64,000 nt of DNA from Candidatus Iainarchaeum sp. (GCA_017610175.1 JAFCCO010000005.1:1-64000), one strand, 5' to 3'; positions 18,713 through 29,907 are shown, counted from the stretch's first letter. Numbers and translations are program-made. The notes: generated from the letters alone by a model not told the origin.

Positions 18713-19653
18713 CCGACGCGATTGCAACAAGGGAAGCCTACGGAAACACTCTTGCGGAACTTGGCGAAAAAAACAGGGCCATTGTTGTGCTCGACGCCGA
18801 CTTGAGCAAGAGCACAAAGTCCGCAACGTTTGCGGCAAAATTCCCCGAACGATTCTTTGATGTGGGGGTGGCCGAGGCGAACATGGTTGGAATTGCGGCA
18901 GGTTTTGCCATTGCGGGAAAAATTCCTTTCGCAAGCAGTTTTGCGGTTTTCGCAACCGGTCGCGTATTTGACCAGATTAGGGTAAGCGTTGCATACAGCA
19001 ACCTAAACGTGAAAATTGTGGGTTCCCACGCCGGCCTTGCGACAGGGGAAGACGGAGCAACACACCAGGCAACAGAGGACATTGCATTAATGCGCTCTCT
19101 TCCAAACATGTCCGTGATTTCACCGGCTGACGGGGTTGAAACAAGGCTTGCGGTTGAATCAATGGCTGCAAACCCAGGTCCTGTTTACCTGCGCACCTCC
19201 CGTTTGAAAACTCCCGCAATATTTGATGAAAGTTACAATTTTAAGATTGGAAAAGGGACAATAATAGGGGACGGTTCGGATGTTTCAATTATTGCAACAG
19301 GAATAATGGTTTCAAAGGCAGTTGAGGCCGCTGAATTGTTAAAGAAAAACGGCATAAGTGCACGCCTGATTAATATGGCAAGCATTAAGCCGCTTGATGA
19401 ACAGCTTGTTCTCAAAGCCGCAAAGGAAACTGCAGGGATTGTTTCCTGCGAAGACCACAGCGTGATTGGGGGGCTTGGCTCTGCAATAGCAGAAACCATT
19501 TCCGAAAAGCATCCTGCAAAACTTCATCGCATAGGCCTTAATGATAAATTCGGTGAGTCGGGAAAACCTGACGAACTTTACAAAAAATTTTCAATGGATG
19601 CGGCTGCAATAGCCGCATCTGCAAAAAATTTGCTGAACAAAACCGGGGAGTGA
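18709..19653 (+). CDS. Transketolase, C-terminal subunit
   Basis: [58 protein letters not shown]. Confidence 0.93.
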   Translation: MTDAIATREAYGNTLAELGEKNRAIVVLDADLSKSTKSATFAAKFPERFFDVGVAEANMVGIAAGFAIAGKIPFASSFAVFATGRVFDQIRVSVAYSNLNVKIVGSHAGLATGEDGATHQATEDIALMRSLPNMSVISPADGVETRLAVESMAANPGPVYLRTSRLKTPAIFDESYNFKIGKGTIIGDGSDVSIIATGIMVSKAVEAAELLKKNGISARLINMASIKPLDEQLVLKAAKETAGIVSCEDHSVIGGLGSAIAETISEKHPAKLHRIGLNDKFGESGKPDELYKKFSMDAAAIAASAKNLLNKTGE

Positions 19654-20672
19654 TGACAATGATTATAGTTCTAGGCAAAAAAGCAGACGACAAAGCAATA
19701 GAGGAACTAACAGAGGAAATTGAAAACAAGGGACTCAAGGTTTTTATCTCAAGGGGGGAGCAGAAGATAATTGTTGGCGCAATGGGTGACGAAAGGCTTC
19801 TCAATATTGATCACCTGAAAGCGCTTCCATTTGTTGAAAAGGTAATGCCGATTACAGCACTCTACAAGCTGGCAAGCCGTGAATTCCACCCAGAGGACAC
19901 AATCATTAAGGTAAACGGCTGTGAAATTGGCGGGGACAACCTCACAATTATTGCAGGGCCCTGTGCAATCGAGAGCGAAAAGCAAATGCTTGAAACAGCG
20001 CACGCAGTAAAAGATGCCGGAGCATCAATTCTTCGCGGTTCGGCATTCAAGCCAAGAACCTCTCCCTACGATTTCCAGGGGCTTGCGGAAGAGGGGCTGA
20101 AAATTCTGAAAAAGGCAAAGGAAGAAACCGGTCTCCCCATTGAAACAGAGGTTATGGACACAAGGCATGTTGAGCTTGTTGCAAAATACGTTGACATTCT
20201 TCGCGTTGGCGCAAGGAACATGCAGAACTTTGACCTTCTTAAGGAAGTTGGGCGAACGAACAAGCCTGTAATTCTCAAAAACGGTGTTGCATCCACCATG
20301 AAGGAATTCCTCATGGCTGCAGAATACATTATGAGCGAGGGAAACGAGAACGTTATTCTCTGCAACAGGGGAATCAGGTGCTATGAACCAGAGCTTCGCT
20401 TTCCGATTCTCAGCGGGCTAACCAACCTAATCAAGCAAAAGACCCACCTCCCGGTAATTGTTGACCCAAGCCACAGCACAGGCAACAAAAGCCTTGTTGT
20501 TCCGGTTTCAAAGGCGGCAATTGCAGAGGGAGCCGACGGAATAATTGTCGAGGTCCACAACTGCCCGGAGGAAGCAAAGTGCGATGCCGCACAGCAGCTT
20601 ACCCCTCCCGAATTCAGGGAAATGATGGTGGAACTGAGAAAAATCGGCGAAGCGGTTGGAAAAAAGCTGTGA
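19650..20672 (+). CDS. aroF: 3-deoxy-7-phosphoheptulonate (DAHP) synthase, type I-beta with N-terminal regulatory domain
   Basis: [40 protein letters not shown]. Confidence 0.93.
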   Translation: MMTMIIVLGKKADDKAIEELTEEIENKGLKVFISRGEQKIIVGAMGDERLLNIDHLKALPFVEKVMPITALYKLASREFHPEDTIIKVNGCEIGGDNLTIIAGPCAIESEKQMLETAHAVKDAGASILRGSAFKPRTSPYDFQGLAEEGLKILKKAKEETGLPIETEVMDTRHVELVAKYVDILRVGARNMQNFDLLKEVGRTNKPVILKNGVASTMKEFLMAAEYIMSEGNENVILCNRGIRCYEPELRFPILSGLTNLIKQKTHLPVIVDPSHSTGNKSLVVPVSKAAIAEGADGIIVEVHNCPEEAKCDAAQQLTPPEFREMMVELRKIGEAVGKKL

Positions 20673-20676
20673 TTGC

Positions 20677-21291
20677 ATGAAAGTATATGTTTGCAGGCAC
20701 GGAGAAACAGTGCTTAACAAGAAGAGGTTGAGGCAGGGGATCCTTGATTCGCCCCTGACTGTCCTGGGTGTTAAGCAGGTTGAGGAAATGGCCAGTGCAC
20801 TTTCGGGCATTTCTCCTGCTGCAATTTATTCTTCAGATCTTGGGCGGGCGGTTGCAACCGCCGAGATAATTGCAAAGCCGCACAATCTTAATCCAATTCT
20901 CTTCGACAAAATACGCGAAATAAGCGGAGGTGCTTTGGAGGGACTCAGCTTTGAGCAGTCAAACAGCAAATACTTCAAGGATGTTGAGGCGCGAAACAGG
21001 GACAAGTTCAATGTGCCGTTTCCGGGCGGGGAAAGTTACGCTGATGTGGAAGTTCGTGTAAAGTCTTTTATTGAAATGCTGTATGAAAAGCATTCTGATG
21101 AAGAGGTCATTATTGTTTGCCATCAGGCTGTCGGGCGAATGCTTGCTGTACTGCTTGCAGACTTCCCTGCAGAAACAGTGCTTAAGACGCAGTTTTTGCA
21201 CAATATGGTTTATGAAATAGATTCAACCAAAGAGAATAAGGTAAGTTACTTGCTTGATGGCAAGAAACATGAGGGCTTGCTTTACAGATAG
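20677..21291 (+). CDS. Histidine phosphatase / phosphoglycerate mutase-like protein
   Basis: [42 protein letters not shown]. Confidence 0.85.
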   Translation: MKVYVCRHGETVLNKKRLRQGILDSPLTVLGVKQVEEMASALSGISPAAIYSSDLGRAVATAEIIAKPHNLNPILFDKIREISGGALEGLSFEQSNSKYFKDVEARNRDKFNVPFPGGESYADVEVRVKSFIEMLYEKHSDEEVIIVCHQAVGRMLAVLLADFPAETVLKTQFLHNMVYEIDSTKENKVSYLLDGKKHEGLLYR

Positions 21292-21300
21292 GAGATTTGA

Positions 21301-22572
21301 ATGGAGTTGTTGGTAAAAAAATCGGTATTGAACGGCAACATAAGGATTCCCGCCTCAAAGTCACACACCATCCGTGCTGTCATGATTGCATCGCTTGCGA
21401 GCGGAAAGTCAACCCTCCTGAACCCACTTGATTCAATGGATTCAACCGCAAGCGTTAATGCCTGCAGGGCAATGGGTGCAAAAATCGAGCTGGGAAAAAA
21501 CTGGGCTATTGAAGGGTTTGCCGGAAAGCCTAAAACCCCAAAGTCCGACATAGACCTTATGAACTCGGGCACCAGCACAAACATGGTTGCAGGGATCGCC
21601 GCCCACACAACAGGTCCAACCGTTCTCACAGGGGACGAAAGCCTTAGAAGCAGGCCGTTTGCCCCAATTGTTAACGCATTAAATGCATTGGGTGCAAGGG
21701 TTGAAAGTGTTCCGGGGAACGGAAAGCTTCCGCTTAATGTAAGCGGCTTTCTAGAGGGTGGTTTTGTTGAAATTGACGGCCTTAATTCACAGCCGGTTTC
21801 CAGCATTTTAATTAACTCTGCACTTGCCAAAAATGATATGGAGATGCGCGTAACAAATTTCCACGAGCAGTCCTATGTAAGGATGACAATGCAGTGGCTT
21901 GACTGGATGGGCATAAAGTACTGTGAAAAGAAAATGGAAACATTCAATGTAGAGGGCGAACAGCAATTCAATTCCTTTGAACGAAGCATTCCCGCGGACT
22001 TTTCATCGGCAACATTCCCGCTTTGTGCGGCCTCAATAATTTCCGGAAGCGACGTTTTGCTTCAGGGTCTTGATATGGATGACTCGCAGGGGGACAAGGA
22101 CGTTGTTGCAATGCTCCAAAAAATGGGTGCGGAAATTGATGTGAATGAAGATGGAATTAGGGTGCGCGGCTCTGAATTGCATGGAACAGAGCTTGACTTA
22201 GACAACACTCCTGATGCATTGCCGGCTCTTGCGGTAGTTGGCTGCTTTGCAGATGGGGAAACCCGCCTTGTAAATGTTGCACAGGCAAGAATTAAGGAAA
22301 CAGACCGCATTGCTGCTATGGCTACCGAGCTTAAGAAGATGGGTGCGGATGTGGAGGAGCTTGAAGACGGATTGGTTATTAGAAAAAGCAATTTGAAGGG
22401 TGCGGAAGTTGACGGAAAACACGACCATCGTCTGGTAATGGCCCTTTCCATTGCAGGAATGCTTGCGGAGGGCTCAACAACCGTAAAAACAGCCGAATCG
22501 GTTGACGTGACTTTTCCAACCTATCCGAAATTAATGTCTTCTTTGGGTGCAAAGATGGAGCTGGTGAAATGA
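21301..22572 (+). CDS. aroA: 3-phosphoshikimate 1-carboxyvinyltransferase (EPSP synthase)
   Basis: IPASKSHTIRAVMIASLASGKS; NSGTSTNMVAGI; RIKETDRIAAMATEL; DHRLVMALSIAG. Confidence 0.95.
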   Translation: MELLVKKSVLNGNIRIPASKSHTIRAVMIASLASGKSTLLNPLDSMDSTASVNACRAMGAKIELGKNWAIEGFAGKPKTPKSDIDLMNSGTSTNMVAGIAAHTTGPTVLTGDESLRSRPFAPIVNALNALGARVESVPGNGKLPLNVSGFLEGGFVEIDGLNSQPVSSILINSALAKNDMEMRVTNFHEQSYVRMTMQWLDWMGIKYCEKKMETFNVEGEQQFNSFERSIPADFSSATFPLCAASIISGSDVLLQGLDMDDSQGDKDVVAMLQKMGAEIDVNEDGIRVRGSELHGTELDLDNTPDALPALAVVGCFADGETRLVNVAQARIKETDRIAAMATELKKMGADVEELEDGLVIRKSNLKGAEVDGKHDHRLVMALSIAGMLAEGSTTVKTAESVDVTFPTYPKLMSSLGAKMELVK

Positions 22573-23090
22573 AAAACATTGTGATAATGGGTTTTAAGGC
22601 ATGCGGAAAGAGCTGGGTTGGAAGGGACCTTGCCAAAAAGCTTGAAAGGGAATTTATTGACCTGGATGATGTGATTAGGGACCTTTATAAACAGGAATTC
22701 GGGGAACAGCTTTCATGCAGGGAAATTCACCAAAAGCACGGTGCCGAAAAATTCCGTTCCCTTGAAGCAAAAGCGGTTGAGCAGGTTTCCCAAAAAAGCG
22801 ATTGCGTTATTGCTTTGGGGGGCGGAACAATTGCATACTCTGCAAACGTTGACCTGCTTAAGGGTTCGGGAATAATTGTTTACCTTAAGGATAGTGCTGA
22901 GAATTTGCTTGAGCGAATTAAGAAAAGGGGAATTCCCACCTTTCTTGACCCCACTGATTTGGAGGGCTCAATGAAGCGCGAGCTTGCAAGGCGCGAACCG
23001 CTTTACGAAAAATATGCGGACATTATTGTATCCTCCGCTGGGCTAAGTATTGACGGCATTGTTGAAAAAATTATTGGGGCATTGAAATGA
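22569..23090 (+). CDS. aroK: Shikimate kinase, bacterial (P-loop) type
   Basis: IVIMGFKACGKSWVGRDLA; EFIDLDDVI; ALGGGTIA. Confidence 0.88.
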   Translation: MKNIVIMGFKACGKSWVGRDLAKKLEREFIDLDDVIRDLYKQEFGEQLSCREIHQKHGAEKFRSLEAKAVEQVSQKSDCVIALGGGTIAYSANVDLLKGSGIIVYLKDSAENLLERIKKRGIPTFLDPTDLEGSMKRELARREPLYEKYADIIVSSAGLSIDGIVEKIIGALK

Positions 23091-23752
23091 TCGCCGTTCC
23101 AATCACCGCCGAATCCATTGATTCTGCGCTCTCAGACATTGGGCTTGCAAACGAAAAGGCCGACATTATTGAGCTTCGCCTGGATTTTCTTGAGGACGTA
23201 AGTGAATCTGGCCTCAAAGAGCTGTTGGATGCGTGTGAAAAGCCGGCAATAGTCACTTTCAGGGACAAGAATTTTGGGGCGTCAGTTGAGCAGACTGAGC
23301 GGGTTTTCATGCTTAAGAAGGCAATTGATTTTGGGGCGCACTTTGTTGACATTGACTTTGATTCCGAAAAGGATTTTGTTGAGGATGTTGTGGAGCACAA
23401 GCAGGGTGCAAACATTATTTTGTCCCACCACAATTTTGAGGAAACGCCTTCATTGCCTGAGCTTATGAAAGTGCTTAATTCACTGCTTGAAGTGCCAGGA
23501 ATTGATGTTGTGAAGATTGTTACTTTTGCGCAGGACGAGTCCGACAATGACACAGTTCTTGCGCTCATTAAGGTTGTACAAGATGCCGAAAGGCACATTA
23601 TTGCCTTTTGCATGGGCTCAAAAGGTCGAAAAAGCCGCATTGCTTGCGTAAAACTTGGCTCACTGCTTACATTTGCGTCCCTTGGATTGGGCAAGGAAAG
23701 CGCTTCAGGGCAGTTGGCTGTTAATGAAATGAGAAAGGAGCTGGCAAAATGA
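23087..23752 (+). CDS. aroD: 3-dehydroquinate dehydratase, type I
   Basis: IIELRLDFLED; ILSHHNFEETP; overlaps aroK stop. Confidence 0.92.
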   Translation: MIAVPITAESIDSALSDIGLANEKADIIELRLDFLEDVSESGLKELLDACEKPAIVTFRDKNFGASVEQTERVFMLKKAIDFGAHFVDIDFDSEKDFVEDVVEHKQGANIILSHHNFEETPSLPELMKVLNSLLEVPGIDVVKIVTFAQDESDNDTVLALIKVVQDAERHIIAFCMGSKGRKSRIACVKLGSLLTFASLGLGKESASGQLAVNEMRKELAK

Positions 23753-24561
23753 TTACCGCAAAAACAAGGGTTTGCGCCGTTCTTGGGCATCCTGTTGCGC
23801 ACAGCATGAGCCCCGCAATTCACAATGCTGCATTTAATGAGCTTGGGTTGGATTTTGTTTACGTTGCATTCGACGTTGAGGATGTCAGGCCCGCAATTGA
23901 TGCAATGCGTGAAATGGGCATTAAAGGGTATAGTGTGACAATTCCCCACAAGCAGGCGGTTCTCCCATTAATGGACAAAGTGGATTCTCTTGCGGAAAAG
24001 ATTGGTGCGGTTAACACAGTAGTGAATTCGGGTGGCAAGCTTGAAGGATTCAACACGGATGCATTTGCCGCAGCCAGCGCATTGGAAGCAAAAACAAGTT
24101 TGGGTGGTAAGAAAGTTGCCTTGCTTGGTGCAGGCGGTGCGGCGCGCGCAATAGCCTTTGCTCTTTTTGAAAAGGGCTCTCTTGTGACAATTTTGAACCG
24201 CACTGCTTTAAAGGCCGAAGCTCTTTCAAAAGAGGTTGGTTGCGCACACGCTTTTCTGAATGAGATGGCTTCTTTGGATTTTGACATTTTAATCAACGCA
24301 ACCTCGATTGGAATGCATCCAAAAGTTGACGCTTCCCCTGTTGACAAAAGTATTTTAAAGAAGGGAATGCTTGTTTTTGATGTGGTTTACAATCCTGTTG
24401 AAACCCTGCTGTTGAAGCAGGCAAAGCAAGCGGGTTGTGGCACAGTAAGCGGGGTTGAAATGTTTGTTGGGCAGGGCGCCGAGCAATTCAGGCTCTGGAC
24501 CGGCAAAAATGCCCCTGTTGAATTGATGCGCAAAGTTGTGTTAGGGAAGTTGGGCAAATGA
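23749..24561 (+). CDS. aroE: Shikimate dehydrogenase
   Basis: [46 protein letters not shown]. Confidence 0.94.
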   Translation: MITAKTRVCAVLGHPVAHSMSPAIHNAAFNELGLDFVYVAFDVEDVRPAIDAMREMGIKGYSVTIPHKQAVLPLMDKVDSLAEKIGAVNTVVNSGGKLEGFNTDAFAAASALEAKTSLGGKKVALLGAGGAARAIAFALFEKGSLVTILNRTALKAEALSKEVGCAHAFLNEMASLDFDILINATSIGMHPKVDASPVDKSILKKGMLVFDVVYNPVETLLLKQAKQAGCGTVSGVEMFVGQGAEQFRLWTGKNAPVELMRKVVLGKLGK

Positions 24562-25625
24562 CCGGAAACGTTTTTGGAGAATCGTTCAAAATAGTGACTT
24601 TTGGCGAGTCCCACGGCACAGCAGTCGGTGTAGTGATTGACGGCGTAAAACCGGGTATTAAAATCAGTGAAAAGGACATTCAAAAGGAACTTGACAGGCG
24701 AAGGCCTGGGCAGAGCAAAGTAAGCACTGCCCGCGAGGAAGAGGACAAGGTTGAGATTCTTAGCGGTGTGTTTGAGGGAAAGACGCTTGGGACACCAATT
24801 TGCCTGCTTGTTTGGAACAAGGGGATGAAATCAAAGGATTATTCTGCGATAAAGGACTTGTTCAGGCCTGGTCAGGCGGACTACACTTATCTGAAAAAGT
24901 TTGGATTTCGCGATTACAGGGGCGGAGGCCGTGCTTCCGGAAGGGAAACTATTGGAAGGGTTGCTGCCGGAGCCGTTGCAAAAAAGCTTCTTGCAAAGAA
25001 CGGCATAAAGGTTATTGCTTACACCCGCGAGATAGCAGGCATTTCTGCGAAACACTTTGTTGAGGCTGAGATTGAGAAGAATCCTGTTAGATGCCCTGAC
25101 AGGGCTGCCGCAAAGAAGATGGCCAGGGCGATTCTTGAGGCAAAATCGGTTGGAAACAGCGTTGGCGGGGTTGTGGAAATTGTTGTAAAGAACGTTCCTG
25201 CCGGTTTGGGCGAGCCTGTTTTTGGAAAGCTTGATGCAGAGCTTGCAAAGGCCTTGATGGGCATTGGCTCAATTAAGGGTGTTGAGATTGGGGTCGGTTT
25301 TGAGGCCGCAAAAATGAAGGGAAGCGAGTGCAATGATGAGATGTATTCAAGGGGCGGGCAGGTTAAGTTCAAGAGCAATAATGCGGGCGGAATCCTGGGG
25401 GGAATCTCCAGTGGCCAGGACATTGTTGCACGCATTGCAGTAAAGCCCACTCCCTCAATTTCACTGCTTCAAAAAACGGTTGACGTGAAAGGGAAGAATA
25501 AAAGCATCCAAACCTTTGGAAGGCACGACCCCTGCATTTGCCCGCGCGTTGTCCCCGTTGCGGAGGCAATGGTTGCGCTTGTTCTGGCTGACGCAATTAT
25601 GGCTCAGGACGCCAAAAAGAACTGA
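24558..25625 (+). CDS. aroC: Chorismate synthase
   Basis: [65 protein letters not shown]. Confidence 0.96.
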   Translation: MTGNVFGESFKIVTFGESHGTAVGVVIDGVKPGIKISEKDIQKELDRRRPGQSKVSTAREEEDKVEILSGVFEGKTLGTPICLLVWNKGMKSKDYSAIKDLFRPGQADYTYLKKFGFRDYRGGGRASGRETIGRVAAGAVAKKLLAKNGIKVIAYTREIAGISAKHFVEAEIEKNPVRCPDRAAAKKMARAILEAKSVGNSVGGVVEIVVKNVPAGLGEPVFGKLDAELAKALMGIGSIKGVEIGVGFEAAKMKGSECNDEMYSRGGQVKFKSNNAGGILGGISSGQDIVARIAVKPTPSISLLQKTVDVKGKNKSIQTFGRHDPCICPRVVPVAEAMVALVLADAIMAQDAKKN

Positions 25626-25692
25626 TTTTTAATTTAGCGCCTTTCGGCTGCACTTTGTTGAAAAAAAAAGAAAAAGAAAGGAAGAAAGAAAA

Positions 25693-25965
25693 TTAGGCAA
25701 AGAGTGCTTCGTCAATTTCCAAATCTTCCAGGTTTGCGTCTTCCTCGGAGTTGAGGAGGTCAACCATTTCGCTGAGCCCTGCTTCAATTATTTCGAGCTC
25801 GTCGACCGATAGGTCGCTTGCGCTTTCCCCGGTTCCAAGTGCTGGAGCAACAAACGCTTCTTCAATCGGTCCCGGTCCGGGCTCTGTTGGTTCAGGCTCT
25901 GGCTGGACACATCCGAGAAGAACCATTGCCGCAAGCAAAGCTATTGCTATTTTTAGCTTGTTCAT
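25693..25965 (-). CDS. Small putative lipoprotein
   Basis: MNKLKIAIALLAAMVLLGCVQPEPEP signal + lipobox-like LLGC; acidic tail. Confidence 0.7.
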   Translation of the reverse strand: MNKLKIAIALLAAMVLLGCVQPEPEPTEPGPGPIEEAFVAPALGTGESASDLSVDELEIIEAGLSEMVDLLNSEEDANLEDLEIDEALFA

Positions 25966-27638
25966 TCGTCCTCACCTCCTTCATCTTCTTCGCCTGTTTC
26001 CTCAATTAATTCGTCCTCCTCGCTTGTCAGGTCGATTTCGCTTGCCGGATCCAAAAGTTTTTCCTCGTCAAGTTCCGGGATTTCAATTACCGGCACTTCT
26101 TCACCTGCCTGCATTTTTCTGTATGCGAGAACGATTCTTTTGAGGACATGCGCTGCACGCAACAGTCTTGCGTTCACTGCTTTTGCAATTCTGTGCGTTT
26201 CTTTGACAACTGCGTCGACGTCTGCAGCACTATCTGCCTCTGCGTATTTTTGTTTCAGTTCTTCGTGCTTTTCCTTTGCGCGGTCTATGTCTTCCTTTAG
26301 CTTGGCAAGTGCTTCCTCAATTCTTGAGGTGTCCCTGCCATTTTCCTTTGCTTTTTCAGCCAGTGCAAGGAGCTTGTTGTATGCGTTCTCTGTGTTCTTT
26401 ATTACCGCTCCGAGCTTGTTGTCAAAGGCACGTCCTACGCGCTTCTTTACTGCCTTTTGCACGGTTTTCCAGTGGTTTTCCACTGCCTTTGCTGCCGCTA
26501 TTACGTCTTCCCTTGTTGCATCCTCTACTTCAAGGTCTGCTCTTATTTCCTTCAACCTTAAAACATAGTTGTCGATGTTTTCAGGTGCGTTTTCACTTTC
26601 TGTCAGTGTGTTAAGGTGTTCGAGGATTGTGTCAATTCTGTCAAGGAGAACCGCTATTGCCTTGTCTTTGAGTTCGTCCCTGATTTCCTCTTTTTCCGCG
26701 TTTGTTTCCGCAGCCCTTAGCCTGTCCCTTATTTCCAGCATGTCTTCTTTGTTTTCTTTGAAGTTCTCTTTTGCGTCCTTGTAGTTTTCCCTTGTCATCA
26801 AATACCTTTCTTTTTTCTCAAGGTAGTCTTGCTTTACCTTGTTGTATTTCCTGAGCTGGGTTGCCGCAATTTGCTTGACTTTAATCTTGCTAAACTTTGC
26901 AAGCTCCTTTATTTTTGCCGGCGGGAGGGCTGATATTTTTTCAAGCTCTTCCTCATTGAGTTCGCTGAGGGCCTCTATTTCTTTCTCTTCAAGCTCCTCA
27001 AGGTTTCTCATATTTGTTCTTGGGATTTTGGAAAGCCTTTCAATTTTTTCCTTTGAAAGCGCCTTAAGCTTTTCGAGGACTGAAGCCTTTACGCTTGTCA
27101 GTCTCCAAAGCTGTTCCCTTGAAAGCTCTATTAGCTTGTCAAATTGTGTTTTGTTAAGGTCTTCCAATTTCTTGATTTTGTCGGCTTTGATTGAAAGTAC
27201 CTTTTCAAGCTGTGCCTTGTCAAGGGCTGCCAAAGTCTTTACTTGCCTTTCACCAAGCTCCTTTATTTTTTGGAACTGCCTGCTTTCCAGTTCTCCGAAT
27301 CTCTTTATTTGTGCCTCTCCAAGTTGTTTGAACTTGTCGAGGTCTGTTGCATCAAGCCTTTCAAATTGCTTGAATTCTCTGTGTTCCAGAACCTCAAACC
27401 TTTGCCTTACGGTTTCCGGAAGCTTTTCAAATCTTTCTTGGATGGTTGCAATTAGCCTTCTTTCTGCGAGTGGCTTTCGCACAGCAGTCACCGCGTCGGG
27501 CACAACAACCTGGGCAATAATTCTTGGATCCCTGTCTGTCGGGGTTCCGTAACTTGTTGGCTCAACACTGTCCTGCGCTACAGCCATGCTTACAAATAGA
27601 AGGGCAAGCAACACGGTTGCGATCGCAAGTTTCTTCAT
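25962..27638 (-). CDS. Secreted alpha-helical/coiled-coil protein with tandem 11-residue repeats
   Basis: Signal peptide MKKLAIATVLLALLFVSMAVAQ; 17 contiguous 11-residue units at residues 73-259; long Lys/Glu helices; acidic C-terminus. Confidence 0.8.
   Translation of the reverse strand: MKKLAIATVLLALLFVSMAVAQDSVEPTSYGTPTDRDPRIIAQVVVPDAVTAVRKPLAERRLIATIQERFEKLPETVRQRFEVLEHREFKQFERLDATDLDKFKQLGEAQIKRFGELESRQFQKIKELGERQVKTLAALDKAQLEKVLSIKADKIKKLEDLNKTQFDKLIELSREQLWRLTSVKASVLEKLKALSKEKIERLSKIPRTNMRNLEELEEKEIEALSELNEEELEKISALPPAKIKELAKFSKIKVKQIAATQLRKYNKVKQDYLEKKERYLMTRENYKDAKENFKENKEDMLEIRDRLRAAETNAEKEEIRDELKDKAIAVLLDRIDTILEHLNTLTESENAPENIDNYVLRLKEIRADLEVEDATREDVIAAAKAVENHWKTVQKAVKKRVGRAFDNKLGAVIKNTENAYNKLLALAEKAKENGRDTSRIEEALAKLKEDIDRAKEKHEELKQKYAEADSAADVDAVVKETHRIAKAVNARLLRAAHVLKRIVLAYRKMQAGEEVPVIEIPELDEEKLLDPASEIDLTSEEDELIEETGEEDEGGEDE
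26862..27422 (-). repeat. 17 tandem 33-bp coding units (11-aa repeats)
   Basis: LPETVRQRFEV LEHREFKQFER LDATDLDKFKQ LGEAQIKRFGE LESRQFQKIKE ... LPPAKIKELAK FSKIKVKQIAA; hydrophobic at positions 1, 6, 9. Confidence 0.75.
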
Positions 27639-27752
27639 TTAATTAACCTCCTTAATAATTCTTCTTTGCGAAGAAAAGAATCTGTTATTTATAGGGCTTA
27701 AGTACAATAAAAGGTTTTTCCCTGTTTTTAGGAGGGGTTGAAGCAGCTTTGT

Positions 27753-28871
27753 TCAGCGGTTTTCTTTTATTGCCTGCTTGACCGTTTCTTCGAGAACCTT
27801 GATTCCATATTTTCCGTCAACTTTCTTCATTTCGCCTATTGTTGCGGGAAGCGCAAACTCTGCCTTTCCAAGTCTTGCCTTTTTATCCAAGCGAATTAGC
27901 CTTAGAATCTCTTCGGTTTCCATTTTCTTTGGGACAAGCGTGCTTAATCCCATTCCCTTGAAAATTTTCTGCTGCCTTTCAACGTCTTCTTTTGGTAAAA
28001 AGTTCATTTTGTGCGCAATCTTTGCCTCGGTAATGAGCCCTATTGCAACGCATTCGCCGTGCTTTAGCTTAAAGTCTGACATTTTTTCAATTGCGTGCCC
28101 GATTGTGTGGCCGTAGTTAAGAATTTTTCTGATTCCATTCTCCCGCTCGTCCTCTTCAACAACTTTTGTTTTGATTTTGCAGTTCCATTCAAGAAGCTCA
28201 ATCATTGTTTCAGTGTAGGTTTCGCCTTTTCGTTCCATTATTGTGTTCTGGTTCTTTTCAAAGAATTCAAGAAATGCCCTGTCTGCGATAATTCCGTGCT
28301 TTACGAGCTCAACCATTCCCGCCCTGTATTCCATTTCAGGAAGTGTGTCAAGTGTTGCAATGTCTATGTACACTTTGCTTGGCTGGTGAAACGTCCCAAT
28401 CAGGTTTTTTCCTGCCGGCACATCAATTGCGGTCTTTCCCCCGACACTGCTGTCTGCCTGTGCGACAATGCTTGTTGCAACCTGGACAATTGGAATTCCG
28501 CGCATGTAGGTTGCGGCAATAAATCCCCCAAGGTCTCCGCACACTCCGCCCCCAATTGCAATGAGCGCCGAGTCCCTTCCGTATCCCTGTTCAAAAAGCA
28601 TGTCCTCTATCTCCGCTTTTGTCTGCCTTGACTTGCTTTTTTCGCCTGCATTAAACACAAGTAGTGAAACATCAAGCCCCTGTTTTTGCATTTCCCCAAG
28701 AAGTTTTTTTCCGTGGTTTTTCTCCACGTTTGAATCCGAAAGAATTACATACCTGTTTGCAAGATTCATTTTTTTCAAATCGGTTGCAATTTGCAAAAAG
28801 AGGTCTCTTCCCACCACAATGTCGTATGACTTGTTTTCCATTTTTTCGAGGTTTACCCTTATAGTTCTCAT
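27753..28871 (-). CDS. aroB: 3-dehydroquinate synthase (canonical AroB)
   Basis: GGGVCGDLGGFIAATYMRGIP; TSIVAQADSSVGGKTAID; NYGHTIGHAIE; HGECVAIGL. Confidence 0.95.
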   Translation of the reverse strand: MRTIRVNLEKMENKSYDIVVGRDLFLQIATDLKKMNLANRYVILSDSNVEKNHGKKLLGEMQKQGLDVSLLVFNAGEKSKSRQTKAEIEDMLFEQGYGRDSALIAIGGGVCGDLGGFIAATYMRGIPIVQVATSIVAQADSSVGGKTAIDVPAGKNLIGTFHQPSKVYIDIATLDTLPEMEYRAGMVELVKHGIIADRAFLEFFEKNQNTIMERKGETYTETMIELLEWNCKIKTKVVEEDERENGIRKILNYGHTIGHAIEKMSDFKLKHGECVAIGLITEAKIAHKMNFLPKEDVERQQKIFKGMGLSTLVPKKMETEEILRLIRLDKKARLGKAEFALPATIGEMKKVDGKYGIKVLEETVKQAIKENR

Positions 28872-28953
28872 TGCATTAATCAAAACACGAAATAATTAAA
28901 AGCAACTGCTTCCGAAAGAATAAAATAGGGCTTTGTCCCTTCTTTTTAGTGAA

Positions 28954-29907
28954 ATGCCTTCGAATAAAAGCGCTTTGGGTAGCGGTCCTGCCAGGGCCAA
29001 ACCATGTATTCAGGTTGAAAATGTTTTCAAGAGCTATGACGACCTGCAGGCGGTGGACGGCCTTGATTTTGTTGTGAACTGCGGTGAAATCTTTGGCCTG
29101 CTTGGGCCAAACGGTGCGGGAAAAACATCCACCATTCGAATGATGTTGCAGATGATTACTCCGGACGGGGGAAATGTCAAGATTTTTGGGCAGCCGTTTT
29201 CTGAGAAAGCAAAGGAGTTCATTGGATACCTTCCCGAGGAACGCGGGCTTTACGAAAGGCTTACAGTTCGCGAAAACCTTGAGTACATTTCTTCATTGAA
29301 GGGGGCCGACCCCGAAATGGCTGACAAAAAAATCGTGAACCTTCTTCACAAAGTTGGCTTGCTTGATTTTATGGACAAAAGGGTTTCCATTTTAAGCAAG
29401 GGAATGAAGCAGCTTGTTCAGCTTGTTGCAACCCTGGCCCACAACCCAAAGCTTTTGGTTCTTGACGAGCCGTTTTCCGGGCTTGACCCTGCAAACCGTG
29501 AGCTTGTGAAGAAGATAATTCTTGAGGAAAGAAAAAAGGGCAAGACAATAATTTTAAGCACGCATTTGATGGAGGAGGTTGAGGCGCTCTGTGACCGCAT
29601 TCTTGTTGTCAGCAAAGGCAGGAGAATTCTTTACGGGGACGTTGCGGAGATTAAGGCCCGTTATGCGCGCCACAGCATTTACGTTGAGTTTGACGGCAAG
29701 TTTCCAAAGCTTGAGGGTGTGGACAGGCAGGACCTGAAAACAACCTCTGTTGAGCTGTTCCTGCGGGTTGACACCGACCCTCAAAACATTTTCAGGCAGC
29801 TTGCCAAAAGCACCGCAAAGATAAGGCGTTTTGATGTGAGGGAAATGAGTCTGGACCAGATTTTTGTGCAACTTGTGGAGGCTGAGAAAAAATGGGAAAA
29901 ATTCTGA
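28954..29907 (+). CDS. ABC transporter ATP-binding protein (ABC-2 type exporter)
   Basis: Walker A GPNGAGKTS; LSKGMKQLVQL; Walker B LLVLDEPFSGLDP. Confidence 0.92.
   Translation: MPSNKSALGSGPARAKPCIQVENVFKSYDDLQAVDGLDFVVNCGEIFGLLGPNGAGKTSTIRMMLQMITPDGGNVKIFGQPFSEKAKEFIGYLPEERGLYERLTVRENLEYISSLKGADPEMADKKIVNLLHKVGLLDFMDKRVSILSKGMKQLVQLVATLAHNPKLLVLDEPFSGLDPANRELVKKIILEERKKGKTIILSTHLMEEVEALCDRILVVSKGRRILYGDVAEIKARYARHSIYVEFDGKFPKLEGVDRQDLKTTSVELFLRVDTDPQNIFRQLAKSTAKIRRFDVREMSLDQIFVQLVEAEKKWEKF

Noticed and set aside
26140-27552. Ser/Leu/Phe-rich plus-strand ORFs opposite the repeat protein
   Set aside because: Antisense shadows of the Lys/Glu-rich coding sequence on the minus strand.
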